Assembly (NCBI RefSeq): GCF_004331685.1
Contig: NZ_SJSM01000016.1
Span: forward strand, 51,428 to 115,427
Source: Pedobacter hiemivivus
GTDB taxonomy: Bacteria; Bacteroidota; Bacteroidia; Sphingobacteriales; Sphingobacteriaceae
DNA: 64,000 nt
Direction: 5' to 3'
Shown here: positions 9,090 to 17,887 of the stretch, in pieces
How positions within the stretch are numbered: the stretch's first letter is position 1
Layout: every line of letters begins with the position of its first letter
Translations under genes and position numbers: made by a program
Notes under the pieces: generated by a model
What the model was told of the DNA's origin: nothing
The model's input: the letters and a program-made list of their open reading frames with translations, nothing else
Databases searched by the model: none

Positions 9090-10061
9090 ATGACAACGAT
9101 CAAAAAAATACAACTGGGCCTAAATGGCCCGCTCGTGTCCAAACTAGGTTTGGGCTGTATGCGCATGTCTTCTGTATGGGGAGGTTCAACGCCAGATGAA
9201 ACTGAAAGCATAGCTACTATACAGTCTGCGCTTGACAGTGGCATCAATTTTTTAAATACCGGTGACTTTTATGTTGCAGGACACAATGAATTGTTAGTCG
9301 GTAAAGCGATTAAAGGCCGCAGGGACGATGCTTTCATCAGCGTTAAATTTGGTGCTTTCTTCCATAATGGCCAATGGCTAGGCTTGGATCTGCGCCCTGT
9401 GGCCATTAAGAATTTTATCAATTATTCGCTTACCCGCTTAGGCATTGAAACCATAGACCTGTACCAGCCCTGCCGGATGGACGGCAGCGTACCCGTAGAA
9501 GATATTATAGGTACCGTAGCCGACCTGATCAAAGAAGGTAAAGTGCGCTACATCGGTGTTTCTGAGATCACCGCTGATCAACTGCGTGAAGCAAACCAGA
9601 TTCATCCGATAAGTGCACTGGAAATTGGCTATTCACTGGCAGACCGACAGGTGGAAAGCGAATTGTTGCCAGCTGCTAAAGAAATGGGTATTGCAGTAGC
9701 CGCCTTTGCCAACACTGCCGAAGGTTTGTTAACAGGCAATATGAAAGCGCCGCTCGCAGATGATGATCATCACCTGCACTTCTCTCGTTTTCAGGGTGAT
9801 AACCTCATCAAAAACCTGGAAAAAGTGGAAGTATTGAAAGCCTTAGCGAAAGATAAACAAGTTACACCTACACAAATTGCCATCGCTTGGGTAAATGCGC
9901 AAGGCGACCATATTATGCCATTAGTAAGCATGAGCCGCCGTTCAAGGTTGCCGGAAAATATCGCTGCCATGAGTATTGAATTTACGACCTCTGAAATAGA
10001 ATTATTAAATACTATTTTTGCACCGGGCGCCATCTTAGGCGGTACTTACTTACAGAGATAA
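9090..10061 (+). CDS. Aldo/keto reductase-family protein with altered catalytic tetrad
   Basis: This 323-residue (beta/alpha)8 AKR-fold protein starts with KIQLGLNGPLVSKLGLGCMR, typical of AKR family 11/13-like reductases using NADPH. The tetrad is unusual. The position normally held by Asp (DTADxY motif) is N56 in NTGDFY, Tyr is kept (Y61), Lys is kept (K86 in SVKFG), and the usual His is replaced by C128 in LYQPCRMDG. A related AKR subgroup with a YxPxRxD motif is known to me, so this may be lineage-typical. The stop codon abuts the ATG of the AraC regulator, so the two are co-transcribed. Substrate unknown. Confidence 0.85.
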   Translation: MTTIKKIQLGLNGPLVSKLGLGCMRMSSVWGGSTPDETESIATIQSALDSGINFLNTGDFYVAGHNELLVGKAIKGRRDDAFISVKFGAFFHNGQWLGLDLRPVAIKNFINYSLTRLGIETIDLYQPCRMDGSVPVEDIIGTVADLIKEGKVRYIGVSEITADQLREANQIHPISALEIGYSLADRQVESELLPAAKEMGIAVAAFANTAEGLLTGNMKAPLADDDHHLHFSRFQGDNLIKNLEKVEVLKALAKDKQVTPTQIAIAWVNAQGDHIMPLVSMSRRSRLPENIAAMSIEFTTSEIELLNTIFAPGAILGGTYLQR

Positions 10062-10868
10062 ATGACCAATCCAGCTGAAATACTTCCCGGCGTGATCTTC
10101 TATTCCTATCTCTCCGCAGAACGGAAAGATAAAGTATGCTTCTGGAACCATCATACGCTAGTGTTGATGGTTTCTGGGCAACTTTATTTAGAAACGGCTG
10201 ACCAGCGCCTGGAGCTCAAAGCAGGCGAAATGCTGCTGGTGGGTAAAAATCAGCTGGGTACGCTGACTAAAACACCTCTTCCCGGCCAAGGTTATGAGAG
10301 TATCGTTATTTGCCTTCAGGAAGATCTGTTACGCAAAATAGCGCTGGAAGAACAGATCGACACCAGTCCGAAATATGTCGGCCCCTCAAACGTACCCGTT
10401 CCGCCCGATCCATTTCTTCTTGGCTATTTTCAATCCATTATTCCTTATGCACAGGCCATAGCAGGAACGCTCACAGAAGATATGGGTATCCTCAAAGTCA
10501 AAGAAGGCGTTAAACTATTATTACATAGTCTGCCACAATTGAGGTCATACTTATTCGATTTTGCAGAACCTCATAAAATTGATCTGGAGCGCTTTATGAT
10601 GACCAATTTTCATTTTAATGTCCCGATTGAAAGATTTGCGCGGCTCACCGGACGCAGCCTGGCAGGTTTTAAACGGGACTTTGCAAAAACGTTTGGCGTA
10701 CCACCCCGTCACTGGCTCTTAGATAAACGCCTTAAAGCAGCAAAGCATTTGATCGAACAGAAACATCAAAAGCCATCGGCCATTTATTTAGATCTCGGCT
10801 TCGAAAGTCTGCCCCATTTTTCGCGTTCGTTCAAACAAAAATTCGGTAAATCACCTTCGATGATTTGA
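10062..10868 (+). CDS. AraC-family transcriptional regulator
   Basis: This 268-residue regulator has an N-terminal cupin-like sensor (LVLMVSGQLYLETADQRLEL, AGEMLLVGKNQ) and a C-terminal AraC double helix-turn-helix (about 175-268; GRSLAGFKRDFAKTFGVPPRHWL, then YLDLGFESLPHFSRSFKQKFGKSP). Its ATG follows the aldo/keto reductase stop with no gap, so translation is probably coupled and the regulator may control that gene in response to a small molecule. Length is normal for the family. Confidence 0.9.
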   Translation: MTNPAEILPGVIFYSYLSAERKDKVCFWNHHTLVLMVSGQLYLETADQRLELKAGEMLLVGKNQLGTLTKTPLPGQGYESIVICLQEDLLRKIALEEQIDTSPKYVGPSNVPVPPDPFLLGYFQSIIPYAQAIAGTLTEDMGILKVKEGVKLLLHSLPQLRSYLFDFAEPHKIDLERFMMTNFHFNVPIERFARLTGRSLAGFKRDFAKTFGVPPRHWLLDKRLKAAKHLIEQKHQKPSAIYLDLGFESLPHFSRSFKQKFGKSPSMI

Positions 10869-10976
10869 TCGTACTATCTATAAATCAATTCACTCTGATA
10901 ATAAAACTAAAACCTCTTGACGCAAAAAACCTCTTTCTTGTCGTTTTCACACCCCATTCATTTTGCAGTTAAGCAG

Positions 10977-10984
10977 TAAATTTG
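10977..10984 (+). promoter_or_regulatory. -7 box of a sigma-A promoter for the VOC gene
   Basis: TAAATTTG matches the Bacteroidota -7 consensus TAnnTTTG and lies 23 bp before the ATG of the VOC gene. No well-spaced -33 TTG is visible, so the call is moderate. Confidence 0.4.
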
Positions 10985-11007
10985 AACAGTAACAAAAGAT
11001 AAAAACT

Positions 11008-11448
11008 ATGGCAATCATCAATCCACACATTAACTTCAACGGAAATGCAGAAGAAGCATTTATGTTTTATAAATCAGTATTTGGAGGAGAATTCACGAAG
11101 ATTATACGCTTCAAGGATATATCTGGCCCTGAATTTCCCATAGCAGAAAAAGAGGAAAATAAAATCATGCACATTGCTTTACCGATAGGTAAAAGAAATA
11201 TGTTAATGGCTAATGATGTGCCCGAAATTTTGGGGAAAGTAAATGAGAATGAGCATAGAAGTAAAATTTCAATAAGTACAGAAAGTAAAGACGAAGCTGA
11301 TAAATTATTCAATGGCCTTTCAGTAGGTGGAACAATAGAAATGCCCATTACCGATAGCCCTTGGGGTTCATATTTTGGTATGTTTAGAGACAAATATGGC
11401 ATTGAATGGATGGTAGAGTTTAACCAAAAAGATAATGAAAAACTATAG
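11008..11448 (+). CDS. VOC-family (PhnB/glyoxalase-like) protein
   Basis: This 146-residue protein belongs to the vicinal oxygen chelate superfamily, PhnB-like branch. It begins INPHINFNGNAEEAFMFYKSVFGG, the hallmark start of these proteins, and ends with the second beta-alpha-beta-beta unit (PITDSPWGSYFGMFRDKYGIEWMV). Most members are single-domain dimers of unknown substrate, and some are resistance proteins; nothing here points to a specific role. It is monocistronic and convergent with the EamA gene. Confidence 0.9.
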   Translation: MAIINPHINFNGNAEEAFMFYKSVFGGEFTKIIRFKDISGPEFPIAEKEENKIMHIALPIGKRNMLMANDVPEILGKVNENEHRSKISISTESKDEADKLFNGLSVGGTIEMPITDSPWGSYFGMFRDKYGIEWMVEFNQKDNEKL

Positions 11449-11476
11449 GAAAAGACAACGAACGTCTAATAAGGGT

Positions 11477-12409
11477 TCAGTTTTTTCTGTATTTGGCAAG
11501 ATTAATTAACAGTACGCTGCCAAGGATCACCAATAAGCCGATAATTTGAATAAGGGTGACACTTTCACTCGTAAAAAGAATACTTAGTAAAACTGCGACA
11601 ACAGGATTTACATAGGCATAGGTACTCACCTGTGTGGCAGGGCGCACAGTTAGCAACCATACATATGCACTAAACGCTAGAATAGATCCGAAAATGATCA
11701 GGTAACCAATAGACAGCCAGGCGTCAGTAGATACATTTTGCCAGTTGAAATCCTTAATCTCAGCGGTGATCAGCATGCCAGGGATAAAAGCCAGGCCGGC
11801 CGCAAGCATTTGCCACGAAGTGCTAACAGACACGGAGACCTTATTGTCAGAATTGTACTTTGAATATAATGAACCTGCGGCCCAGCCTATAGGGGCTAAC
11901 AGTAATAAAATTATTCCCAATATCTGTGTTCCTTTCTCCGTGCTGTTCATGGTTTGCATCATTTGCTCAGCAAATAGCAGGATAACACCGATAAAACCAA
12001 TAATCAGACCGGCAACAGTAGAGGTACTTTTTAAATTCTCTTTCCATTTGGGCTTATCCAGAATTACAAACCACATGGCTGCCGAAGAAACCAGAATGGC
12101 TACAAGTCCACTTGGAGTGAATTGCTCAACCCATATTACCAGGCCATTTCCAACACCTAACATCAAGATGCCTCCAATTGCAGCGTGCCTGATACTTTTT
12201 TTATCAAATATTTTTTCACCTTTTATTGCGCACCAGGTGATGAGCAGAAAGCCCGCAGCCAGAAAACGAAAAGCGCCCAGAATAAACGGAGGAAAGCCCG
12301 CCAGTGCCTTTTGAATGAAGAAATAAGTAGATCCCCATACCACATAAACAATAGCAAAGGCAAGAATAACCATTAATGGTGCAGCTTTTTTATTTACGTT
12401 TGGCGACAT
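11477..12409 (-). CDS. EamA/RhaT-family (DMT) inner-membrane exporter
   Basis: This 310-residue protein has ten predicted transmembrane helices arranged as two EamA repeats. The first starts at VILAFAIVYVVWGSTYFFIQ and the second near ILGIILLLLAPIGWAAGSLYSK; PVVAVLLSILFTSESVTLIQIIG is the typical end of the second repeat. Members export amino acids or other metabolites (RhtA/YedA-like). The gene stands alone on the minus strand; substrate unknown. Confidence 0.92.
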   Translation of the reverse strand: MSPNVNKKAAPLMVILAFAIVYVVWGSTYFFIQKALAGFPPFILGAFRFLAAGFLLITWCAIKGEKIFDKKSIRHAAIGGILMLGVGNGLVIWVEQFTPSGLVAILVSSAAMWFVILDKPKWKENLKSTSTVAGLIIGFIGVILLFAEQMMQTMNSTEKGTQILGIILLLLAPIGWAAGSLYSKYNSDNKVSVSVSTSWQMLAAGLAFIPGMLITAEIKDFNWQNVSTDAWLSIGYLIIFGSILAFSAYVWLLTVRPATQVSTYAYVNPVVAVLLSILFTSESVTLIQIIGLLVILGSVLLINLAKYRKN

Positions 12410-12580
12410 GCAGTTTTTATTAAGAGAAGTTACATTTCAAAATTAGTATTAATATCATATCGCAGATATTGTTATCTTGCTTTTTTATTAATAGTTACAT
12501 CTAAATGATTATCATTATTCAATGAAAAGACCAGGTAGGGCTGGTTCTCGCCTTGAATTAAATAAACCTAAAGGGGTAAA

Positions 12581-13204
12581 TCAGGATGATTTCATTTTGC
12601 GCACGCACCAAGTAGTCATACTTCTCAGGTTCTGAACGTTAGTGGTCTTGATGGGCTCGTGAAGTTCTCCGCCAATCTTTTTGGTCAATCTGAGCAACAT
12701 CTCTTGATTCACCAGGAAGCGTTCCGATCCATCGGGAAGGACATATCTGCCATTTCCGATAGACCTGACTAACGATTCGATCCCGATTTCTGAGGCCAAC
12801 CGACAGAAAAAATATCCTCCGGGTTTAAGCACCTCCCACATGGAATTCAGCATGGCTTCGAAATGACTGAGGTTTTCTGCAAAATGTAATACAGCACTAC
12901 TGATGACTAAATCAAAGGTTTCACTTTCAAACGGTAGCTGCTCTACAGAAGCCACCTTAAAATTCTCGTCCGTATCAATCTGAGGAAATGAGCTTCCAAG
13001 GGTTCTTAGTTGCGCAATGGCTTCCGGGTTTTGATCTACACCAAAAACATTTGCTCCGCTTTTCAACAGGTACAGTAGGTTTCTGCCAATTCCGCAACCG
13101 GCATCTAAGATCATGTCACAATCGTCGTAAGTACCTTTAAGTATCTGGTCAAATAAGTAAATGTCAATATTTCCAAAAGTATCCTGAATGTGCTGCTTTT
13201 TCAT
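12581..13204 (-). CDS. Class I SAM-dependent methyltransferase
   Basis: This 207-residue Rossmann-fold methyltransferase shows motif I (MILDAGCGIGRNLLYLL, about 32-48), the acidic residue after strand 2 (VFGVDQNPEAI), motif II/III (VASVEQLPFESETFDLVISSAVLHF) and LKPGGYFFCRL. This is the Methyltransf_11/25 type acting on small molecules. Context (between an exporter and mnmE, each with its own spacing) gives no hint of the substrate. Confidence 0.9.
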   Translation of the reverse strand: MKKQHIQDTFGNIDIYLFDQILKGTYDDCDMILDAGCGIGRNLLYLLKSGANVFGVDQNPEAIAQLRTLGSSFPQIDTDENFKVASVEQLPFESETFDLVISSAVLHFAENLSHFEAMLNSMWEVLKPGGYFFCRLASEIGIESLVRSIGNGRYVLPDGSERFLVNQEMLLRLTKKIGGELHEPIKTTNVQNLRSMTTWCVRKMKSS

Positions 13205-13330
13205 CTCCAGACAAAGATAGCCACAAGGTAGCTTACATTAAAACGTTATTCAATCCACATATTAATTGAGTCTTATTTATAGCGGTTTTCTCAAAATTTT
13301 GTGTTGTCTATTTAGGACTATTGAGCCGTC

Positions 13331-14701
13331 TTACTTTCCGATACAGAACTTACTAAATATGTTCTCTAACAAGTCGTCTGTGGTAACCTGGCCTGTAATC
13401 TCACCTAAATAATGAAGCGCCTGCTTAATATCCATCGCTAAGAAGTCGGACGTCACAGGATTAACCAATCCTTCGGCTACACTATTTAAAGCTGTCCTGG
13501 TCCTCTGCAAAGCCTCTACATGTCTAATGTTCGTGACCATGGTATGATTATCAGATAGCTTATCTCCTATGGCTGTATCGTACAACAACTGCTTCAGCTC
13601 TTCAATTTGCTGTTGCTCCTTTGCCGAAATACCAATAAAACCGATATCCTTAGGCAATTTAAGCTCTTTTAATCTATCATTATAAGATAGGTCCATTTTA
13701 TTGGCAACCGCCAAAAATGCGATTCCCGGTTTATGTAGCCGCAAAATATCTTCCTGAATCTCGTCGACAGAAAGATTTACCACATCAAACAAATAAACCA
13801 ATACCGCCGATTGACTGATCTTCTGCATTGTTTTCTCCACGCCTATCGCTTCAATAGTGTCCGTAGCTTCACGGATACCAGCAGTATCAATCAATCTAAA
13901 GTTGATCCCATTAATATTTAACACCTCCTCAATTGTATCTCTGGTTGTACCTGCAATTTCACTTACTATAGCCCGATCCTCGTTCAGCAAAGCATTCAGC
14001 AAGGTAGACTTACCCGCATTGGGTCTGCCGGCAATTACCGTATTGATACCTAATTTGATCACGTTACCCAGTTCAAATGAACGGATCAACTTATTCAACA
14101 CAACAGTAATCTTCTCGATCAATACCTGTAACTGATCCCTATTCGCAAACTCTACATCCTCCTCCGCAAAATCAAGCTCTAGCTCGATCATCGAAGCAAA
14201 ATGGATCAGTTGTTCACGCAAAACATTCAGTTCCGTACTAAAACCACCCCTTAACTGATTCATGGCCACACTATGTGCCGCTGCAGAATCAGAAGAAATC
14301 AAATCAGCCACAGCCTCGGCCTGAGAAAGATCCAGACCACCATTTAAAAATGCCCTTAAAGTAAACTCTCCGGGTTTAGCCGCAGAAGCCCCTTTTCTAA
14401 TCAGCAAACTGATGATCTGTTGAATGATATAATTAGAACCATGACAAGAGATCTCCACCACGTTTTCTTTGGTATATGATTTCGGTGCTACAAATAAGCT
14501 GACAAGCACCTCATCTATAACCACATTCCCATCTTTAATTAAACCAAAATGTATGGTGTGCGAGTCTTGAGCAAGCAAATCCTTACCACTAAAAACAGAA
14601 TTGGTGATGGCAATAGCATCTTTTCCGGAAAGGCGGATTACACCTATAGCACCGATTCCAGGCGGGGTTGATAAGGCAACTATAGTCTCATTCGTAATCA
14701 T
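13331..14701 (-). CDS. mnmE: tRNA modification GTPase MnmE (TrmE)
   Basis: MnmE works with MnmG to install the 5-carboxymethylaminomethyl group on the wobble uridine of certain tRNAs. The 456-residue protein has the N-terminal folate-binding domain (ETIVALSTPPGIGAIGVIRLSG), a helical domain, an inserted G domain with P-loop GRPNAGKS (225-232), the switch AGTTRDTIEE, DTAGIR and NKMD motifs, and the invariant C-terminal FCIGK needed for catalysis. ATG at 14701 gives the canonical start; a longer frame to 14734 adds 11 non-conserved residues. It is divergent from the AI-2E transporter gene. Confidence 0.98.
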   Translation of the reverse strand: MITNETIVALSTPPGIGAIGVIRLSGKDAIAITNSVFSGKDLLAQDSHTIHFGLIKDGNVVIDEVLVSLFVAPKSYTKENVVEISCHGSNYIIQQIISLLIRKGASAAKPGEFTLRAFLNGGLDLSQAEAVADLISSDSAAAHSVAMNQLRGGFSTELNVLREQLIHFASMIELELDFAEEDVEFANRDQLQVLIEKITVVLNKLIRSFELGNVIKLGINTVIAGRPNAGKSTLLNALLNEDRAIVSEIAGTTRDTIEEVLNINGINFRLIDTAGIREATDTIEAIGVEKTMQKISQSAVLVYLFDVVNLSVDEIQEDILRLHKPGIAFLAVANKMDLSYNDRLKELKLPKDIGFIGISAKEQQQIEELKQLLYDTAIGDKLSDNHTMVTNIRHVEALQRTRTALNSVAEGLVNPVTSDFLAMDIKQALHYLGEITGQVTTDDLLENIFSKFCIGK

Positions 14702-14794
14702 GGGCAATCTTGTTAAGTTTGATTTCTGGCACAAAATTAGCCAAACATTCCGTACCTTTTAGTCTTTATCCCTACAAAAACAAACAAATTGCGA

Positions 14795-15928
14795 ATGAAA
14801 GACATGCCACTCACCGTTAGACGGTCTATTGAATTACTGGGAATCGCATTGCTCGGCGCCCTCCTTGTTATTGGTAATGACATCATTATGCCTGTAATCA
14901 TGGCCTTCTTTATTACCATTGTCCTGCTACCCATTTACCGGTTTTTAATTAAATATAAATTCCCTGAGATCGCAGCAATTATATTGCCCATCCTATTACT
15001 GGCTATTTTATTAGGACTCATTGTATGGTTCTTCTCCGCTCAGATAGGGATTTTGGTAGAAGACTTCCCTGATATTAAGAAAAATGTAAGCTCACACCTA
15101 AATTCGATAAGTGCCTGGATCAGTAGCATCAGTGATTTCTCTACTAAAGAACAAGTTAAATTTATAAACGATAAAAGTAACGATCTGCTGGGGATGGCCG
15201 GAAAGGCTGCCAGTGGGGCTGCCGTAACGCTAAGCTCCGTATTTGTATTTATGGGCCTATTGCCAATTTACATCTATTTAATGCTTTTTTATAAAGATAT
15301 CTTGTTGCGATTCGTTTTTATGTGGTTTAAAACAGATCACCACCCTAGAGTGAAAGAGGCTATTTTTGAAACAGAAGCTATTATTAAGAATTACCTGGTA
15401 GGATTACTGATCCAAGTGACCTATATGACAATTTTATTAGGGGGCATATTGTTATTGATTGGTATAAAACATGCGCTACTAATAGGCGTAATCTTCGCCA
15501 TATTAAACCTGATCCCTTATGTTGGTGCATTAATTGGAAACATTATTGGTGTAATGCTTACGCTAACTTCTTCGACAGAGCTTTGGCCAGTGATTACCGT
15601 TTTGGGTGTTATAGCGGCAGTTCAGTTTCTGGATAATAATATACTGATGCCTAGGATAGTTGGCTCTAAAGTAAAGATCAATGCGCTGTTTGCCATTCTT
15701 GGAGTAATTATAGGTGGCAGTATTGCTGGAGTATCTGGAATGTTCCTGGCGCTGCCCATCATTGCGGTGCTAAAAGTTATTTTCGATAGAACGGACACCT
15801 TTAAACAATGGGGAGTGTTATTGGGTGATGAAAGACCTGAGAAAAGCCCTTTAACATTTGCTTCGTTTAGGAAAAAGACGGTGGTACCTGTAAAAGCTGG
15901 GGTTGAAAAAACAAAAGAGAAGGAATAA
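14795..15928 (+). CDS. AI-2E family (PerM-like) transporter
   Basis: This 377-residue inner-membrane protein has about eight hydrophobic helices and the family pattern: two N-terminal hairpins (ELLGIALLGALLVIGNDIIMPVIM), a soluble segment (VEDFPDIKKNVSSHLNSISAW), then the conserved block ILNLIPYVGALIGNIIGVML and FLDNNILMPRIVGSKVKINAL. Family members include TqsA and Na+/H+ antiporters; the substrate here is unknown. ATG at 14795 is chosen over a TTG two codons upstream. Its stop codon lies in the loop of a strong terminator hairpin. Confidence 0.92.
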   Translation: MKDMPLTVRRSIELLGIALLGALLVIGNDIIMPVIMAFFITIVLLPIYRFLIKYKFPEIAAIILPILLLAILLGLIVWFFSAQIGILVEDFPDIKKNVSSHLNSISAWISSISDFSTKEQVKFINDKSNDLLGMAGKAASGAAVTLSSVFVFMGLLPIYIYLMLFYKDILLRFVFMWFKTDHHPRVKEAIFETEAIIKNYLVGLLIQVTYMTILLGGILLLIGIKHALLIGVIFAILNLIPYVGALIGNIIGVMLTLTSSTELWPVITVLGVIAAVQFLDNNILMPRIVGSKVKINALFAILGVIIGGSIAGVSGMFLALPIIAVLKVIFDRTDTFKQWGVLLGDERPEKSPLTFASFRKKTVVPVKAGVEKTKEKE

Positions 15929-15946
15929 TCCTTCTCTTTTGTTTTT
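15911..15946 (+). terminator. Stop-codon-spanning Rho-independent terminator
   Basis: A 14-bp perfect stem (15911-15924 with 15929-15942) closes a 4-nt loop ATAA that contains most of the stop codon of the AI-2E gene, and TTTTT follows. The near-palindrome means that it could also act on the minus strand. Confidence 0.85.
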
Positions 15947-15967
15947 AAGCGCTTTTTTTTAGTCGAT

Positions 15968-16050
15968 CGTCATCCTGAGTTTATCTCAGGACCTCGCACT
16001 CGCAAGGCTGCTTTTCTCTTGAGGGATCCTGAAATGAATTCAGGATGACG
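15968..16050. repeat. REP-like palindromic element
   Basis: Outer arms CGTCATCCTGA (15968-15978) and TCAGGATGACG (16040-16050) are perfect complements. Each arm forms its own hairpin: TCCTGAG/CTCAGGA (15973-15991) and ATCCTGAA/TTCAGGAT (16026-16046). The structure is like intergenic REP/BIME elements and sits between the AI-2E terminator and the end of argS. Such GTCATCCTGA elements are, to my knowledge, common in Bacteroidota intergenic space. Confidence 0.75.
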
Positions 16051-16083
16051 ACAAGCGAACAGGGTGACGACCCAAGCCCAAAC

Positions 16084-17865
16084 TTACATACGCTCCGGAA
16101 CCGCGATTCCTAAAATACGCATACCTCTTTTCAAAACTTCTGCTGTTACAAAGCTTAAATTCAAACGGTGCTTTTTAACTGCTTCGTTTTCTTCCTTAAT
16201 AATCGGCGGAGTCTCATGATAAAACTTGTTAAACATTTTAGCCACTTCATATAAGTAATTGGCTAAAACTGCCGGACTATGTGTTTTCGCTGCCGACTGG
16301 ATCTCATTTGGATACTTAGCCAACAACATAATCATTTCTTTCTCTGTAGCGGTAATCTCTGCATCAGCAATACCTGCATGAGCAAAATCATAACCGGCTT
16401 TCAGCAATAACGATTTAATCCTTGCGTGTGTATATTGAATAAATGGACCAGTATTTCCCTGGAAATCGATAGACTCTGCAGGATCAAATAACAATCTTTT
16501 CTTAGGCTCCACTTTCAACAAGAAGTACTTTAAAGCTCCCATACCAATATTATAGTACAAACGCTCCTTCTCTTCCTCGTCAAAATCATTTACCTTACCT
16601 AAAGCTTCTGTTTTTGCCTTAGCGGTATCAATCATCTCTGCAACAAGGTCATCCGCATCCACTACAGTACCTTCACGAGACTTCATTTTTCCACTTGGCA
16701 AATCCACCATACCATACGACAAATGGTGCAGACCAGTGGCCCAGCTTTTACCCAGCTTCTCTAAAATCAAAAACAGCACTTTAAAGTGATAATCCTGCTC
16801 ATTACCCACCACATATATCGACTCATCCATTTTGAAATCGTCGTACTTCATCTGGGCAGTCCCCAAATCCTGAGTAATGTATACCGATGTACCATCCGCC
16901 CGTAAAACCAACTTCTGATCTAATCCATCAGCAGTTAAGTCAATCCATACCGAACCGTCCGGTTTTTTAAAGAACACGCCTTTTTCCAATCCCTCATCAA
17001 CCGTGCCTTTACCCAACAAATAGGTATTGCTCTCGTAATAGTACTTATCAAAGTCAACACCCAGGTTTTTATACGAAACAGCAAAGCCATCGTATACCCA
17101 GCCATTCATGGTCTTCCAAAGCTCAATTACTTCCGGAACGCCAGCTTCCCAATCCAAAAGCATTTTCTGTGCCTCTTTAATTAAAGGCGCATTTTTCTTG
17201 GCTTCCTCTTCAGTTTGACCTTCCAGCTTTAACGCTTCAATTTCTTTCTTATACTCCTTATCGAAAATTACATAATACTTTCCTACAAGGTGATCACCTT
17301 TCATCAATGAGCTTTCTGGCGTTTCACCATTACCCCATTTCTGCCAGGCCAACATTGATTTGCAGATGTGAATACCCCTGTCGTTTACCAGATTCACTTT
17401 TACCACATCATAGCCACTGGCTTTAAGCAATTCCGCTACCGAATAACCCAATAAGTTATTTCTTACGTGGCCCAAATGCAATGGCTTATTGGTATTTGGA
17501 GAAGAATATTCAACCATTACCTTTTTGCCATTCGGACTAAACACACCAAATGATGGATTTAGCAGGTCTGTATTGAACAGATTTACCCAATAAGCATCGG
17601 CAATACTCAAGTTTAAAAAGCCCTTAACGACGCTGAAAGCCGTAATTTCTTCAATATTTGCTACTAAATATTCGCCCAGATCGGTAGCCGTAGCCTCTGG
17701 CGATTTCTTTGAGAAACGTACTACAGGAAATACCACTATAGTGATCTGTCCTTCAAATTCAGCTCTTGTATCTTGTAAATTAACCTGATTTTCAGGCAAA
17801 TCCTGCTGATATAACTCTTTTACTGCTGCTACAGTCGCAGCGATAATCTTATGTTCGATGTTCAT
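16084..17865 (-). CDS. argS: Arginyl-tRNA synthetase
   Basis: This class I enzyme charges tRNA-Arg. The 593-residue protein has the Arg-tRNA synthetase N-terminal domain, the HIGH-type signature HLGH (130-133, in KPLHLGHVRNNLLG), the KMSKS-equivalent KMKS (393-396, in GKMKSREGT), and a C-terminal DALR anticodon-binding domain ending in RMRILGIAVPERM-type sequence (the family norm is a C-terminal MxxRM). Length is standard. It lies 22 bp downstream of the arginase gene on the same strand, so the two are probably co-transcribed. Confidence 0.98.
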   Translation of the reverse strand: MNIEHKIIAATVAAVKELYQQDLPENQVNLQDTRAEFEGQITIVVFPVVRFSKKSPEATATDLGEYLVANIEEITAFSVVKGFLNLSIADAYWVNLFNTDLLNPSFGVFSPNGKKVMVEYSSPNTNKPLHLGHVRNNLLGYSVAELLKASGYDVVKVNLVNDRGIHICKSMLAWQKWGNGETPESSLMKGDHLVGKYYVIFDKEYKKEIEALKLEGQTEEEAKKNAPLIKEAQKMLLDWEAGVPEVIELWKTMNGWVYDGFAVSYKNLGVDFDKYYYESNTYLLGKGTVDEGLEKGVFFKKPDGSVWIDLTADGLDQKLVLRADGTSVYITQDLGTAQMKYDDFKMDESIYVVGNEQDYHFKVLFLILEKLGKSWATGLHHLSYGMVDLPSGKMKSREGTVVDADDLVAEMIDTAKAKTEALGKVNDFDEEEKERLYYNIGMGALKYFLLKVEPKKRLLFDPAESIDFQGNTGPFIQYTHARIKSLLLKAGYDFAHAGIADAEITATEKEMIMLLAKYPNEIQSAAKTHSPAVLANYLYEVAKMFNKFYHETPPIIKEENEAVKKHRLNLSFVTAEVLKRGMRILGIAVPERM

Positions 17866-17887
17866 ATGCTAATAATCCCCAAATCTA

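Noticed and set aside
11745..12314. 189-codon plus-strand frame opposite the EamA gene
   Set aside because: It lies wholly antisense to a clear membrane transporter, and its composition is that of a mirrored hydrophobic gene.
12522..12635. Short plus-strand frame starting MKRPGRAGSRLELNKPKG
   Set aside because: It runs into the antisense of the methyltransferase C-terminus, has no promoter and no family pattern.
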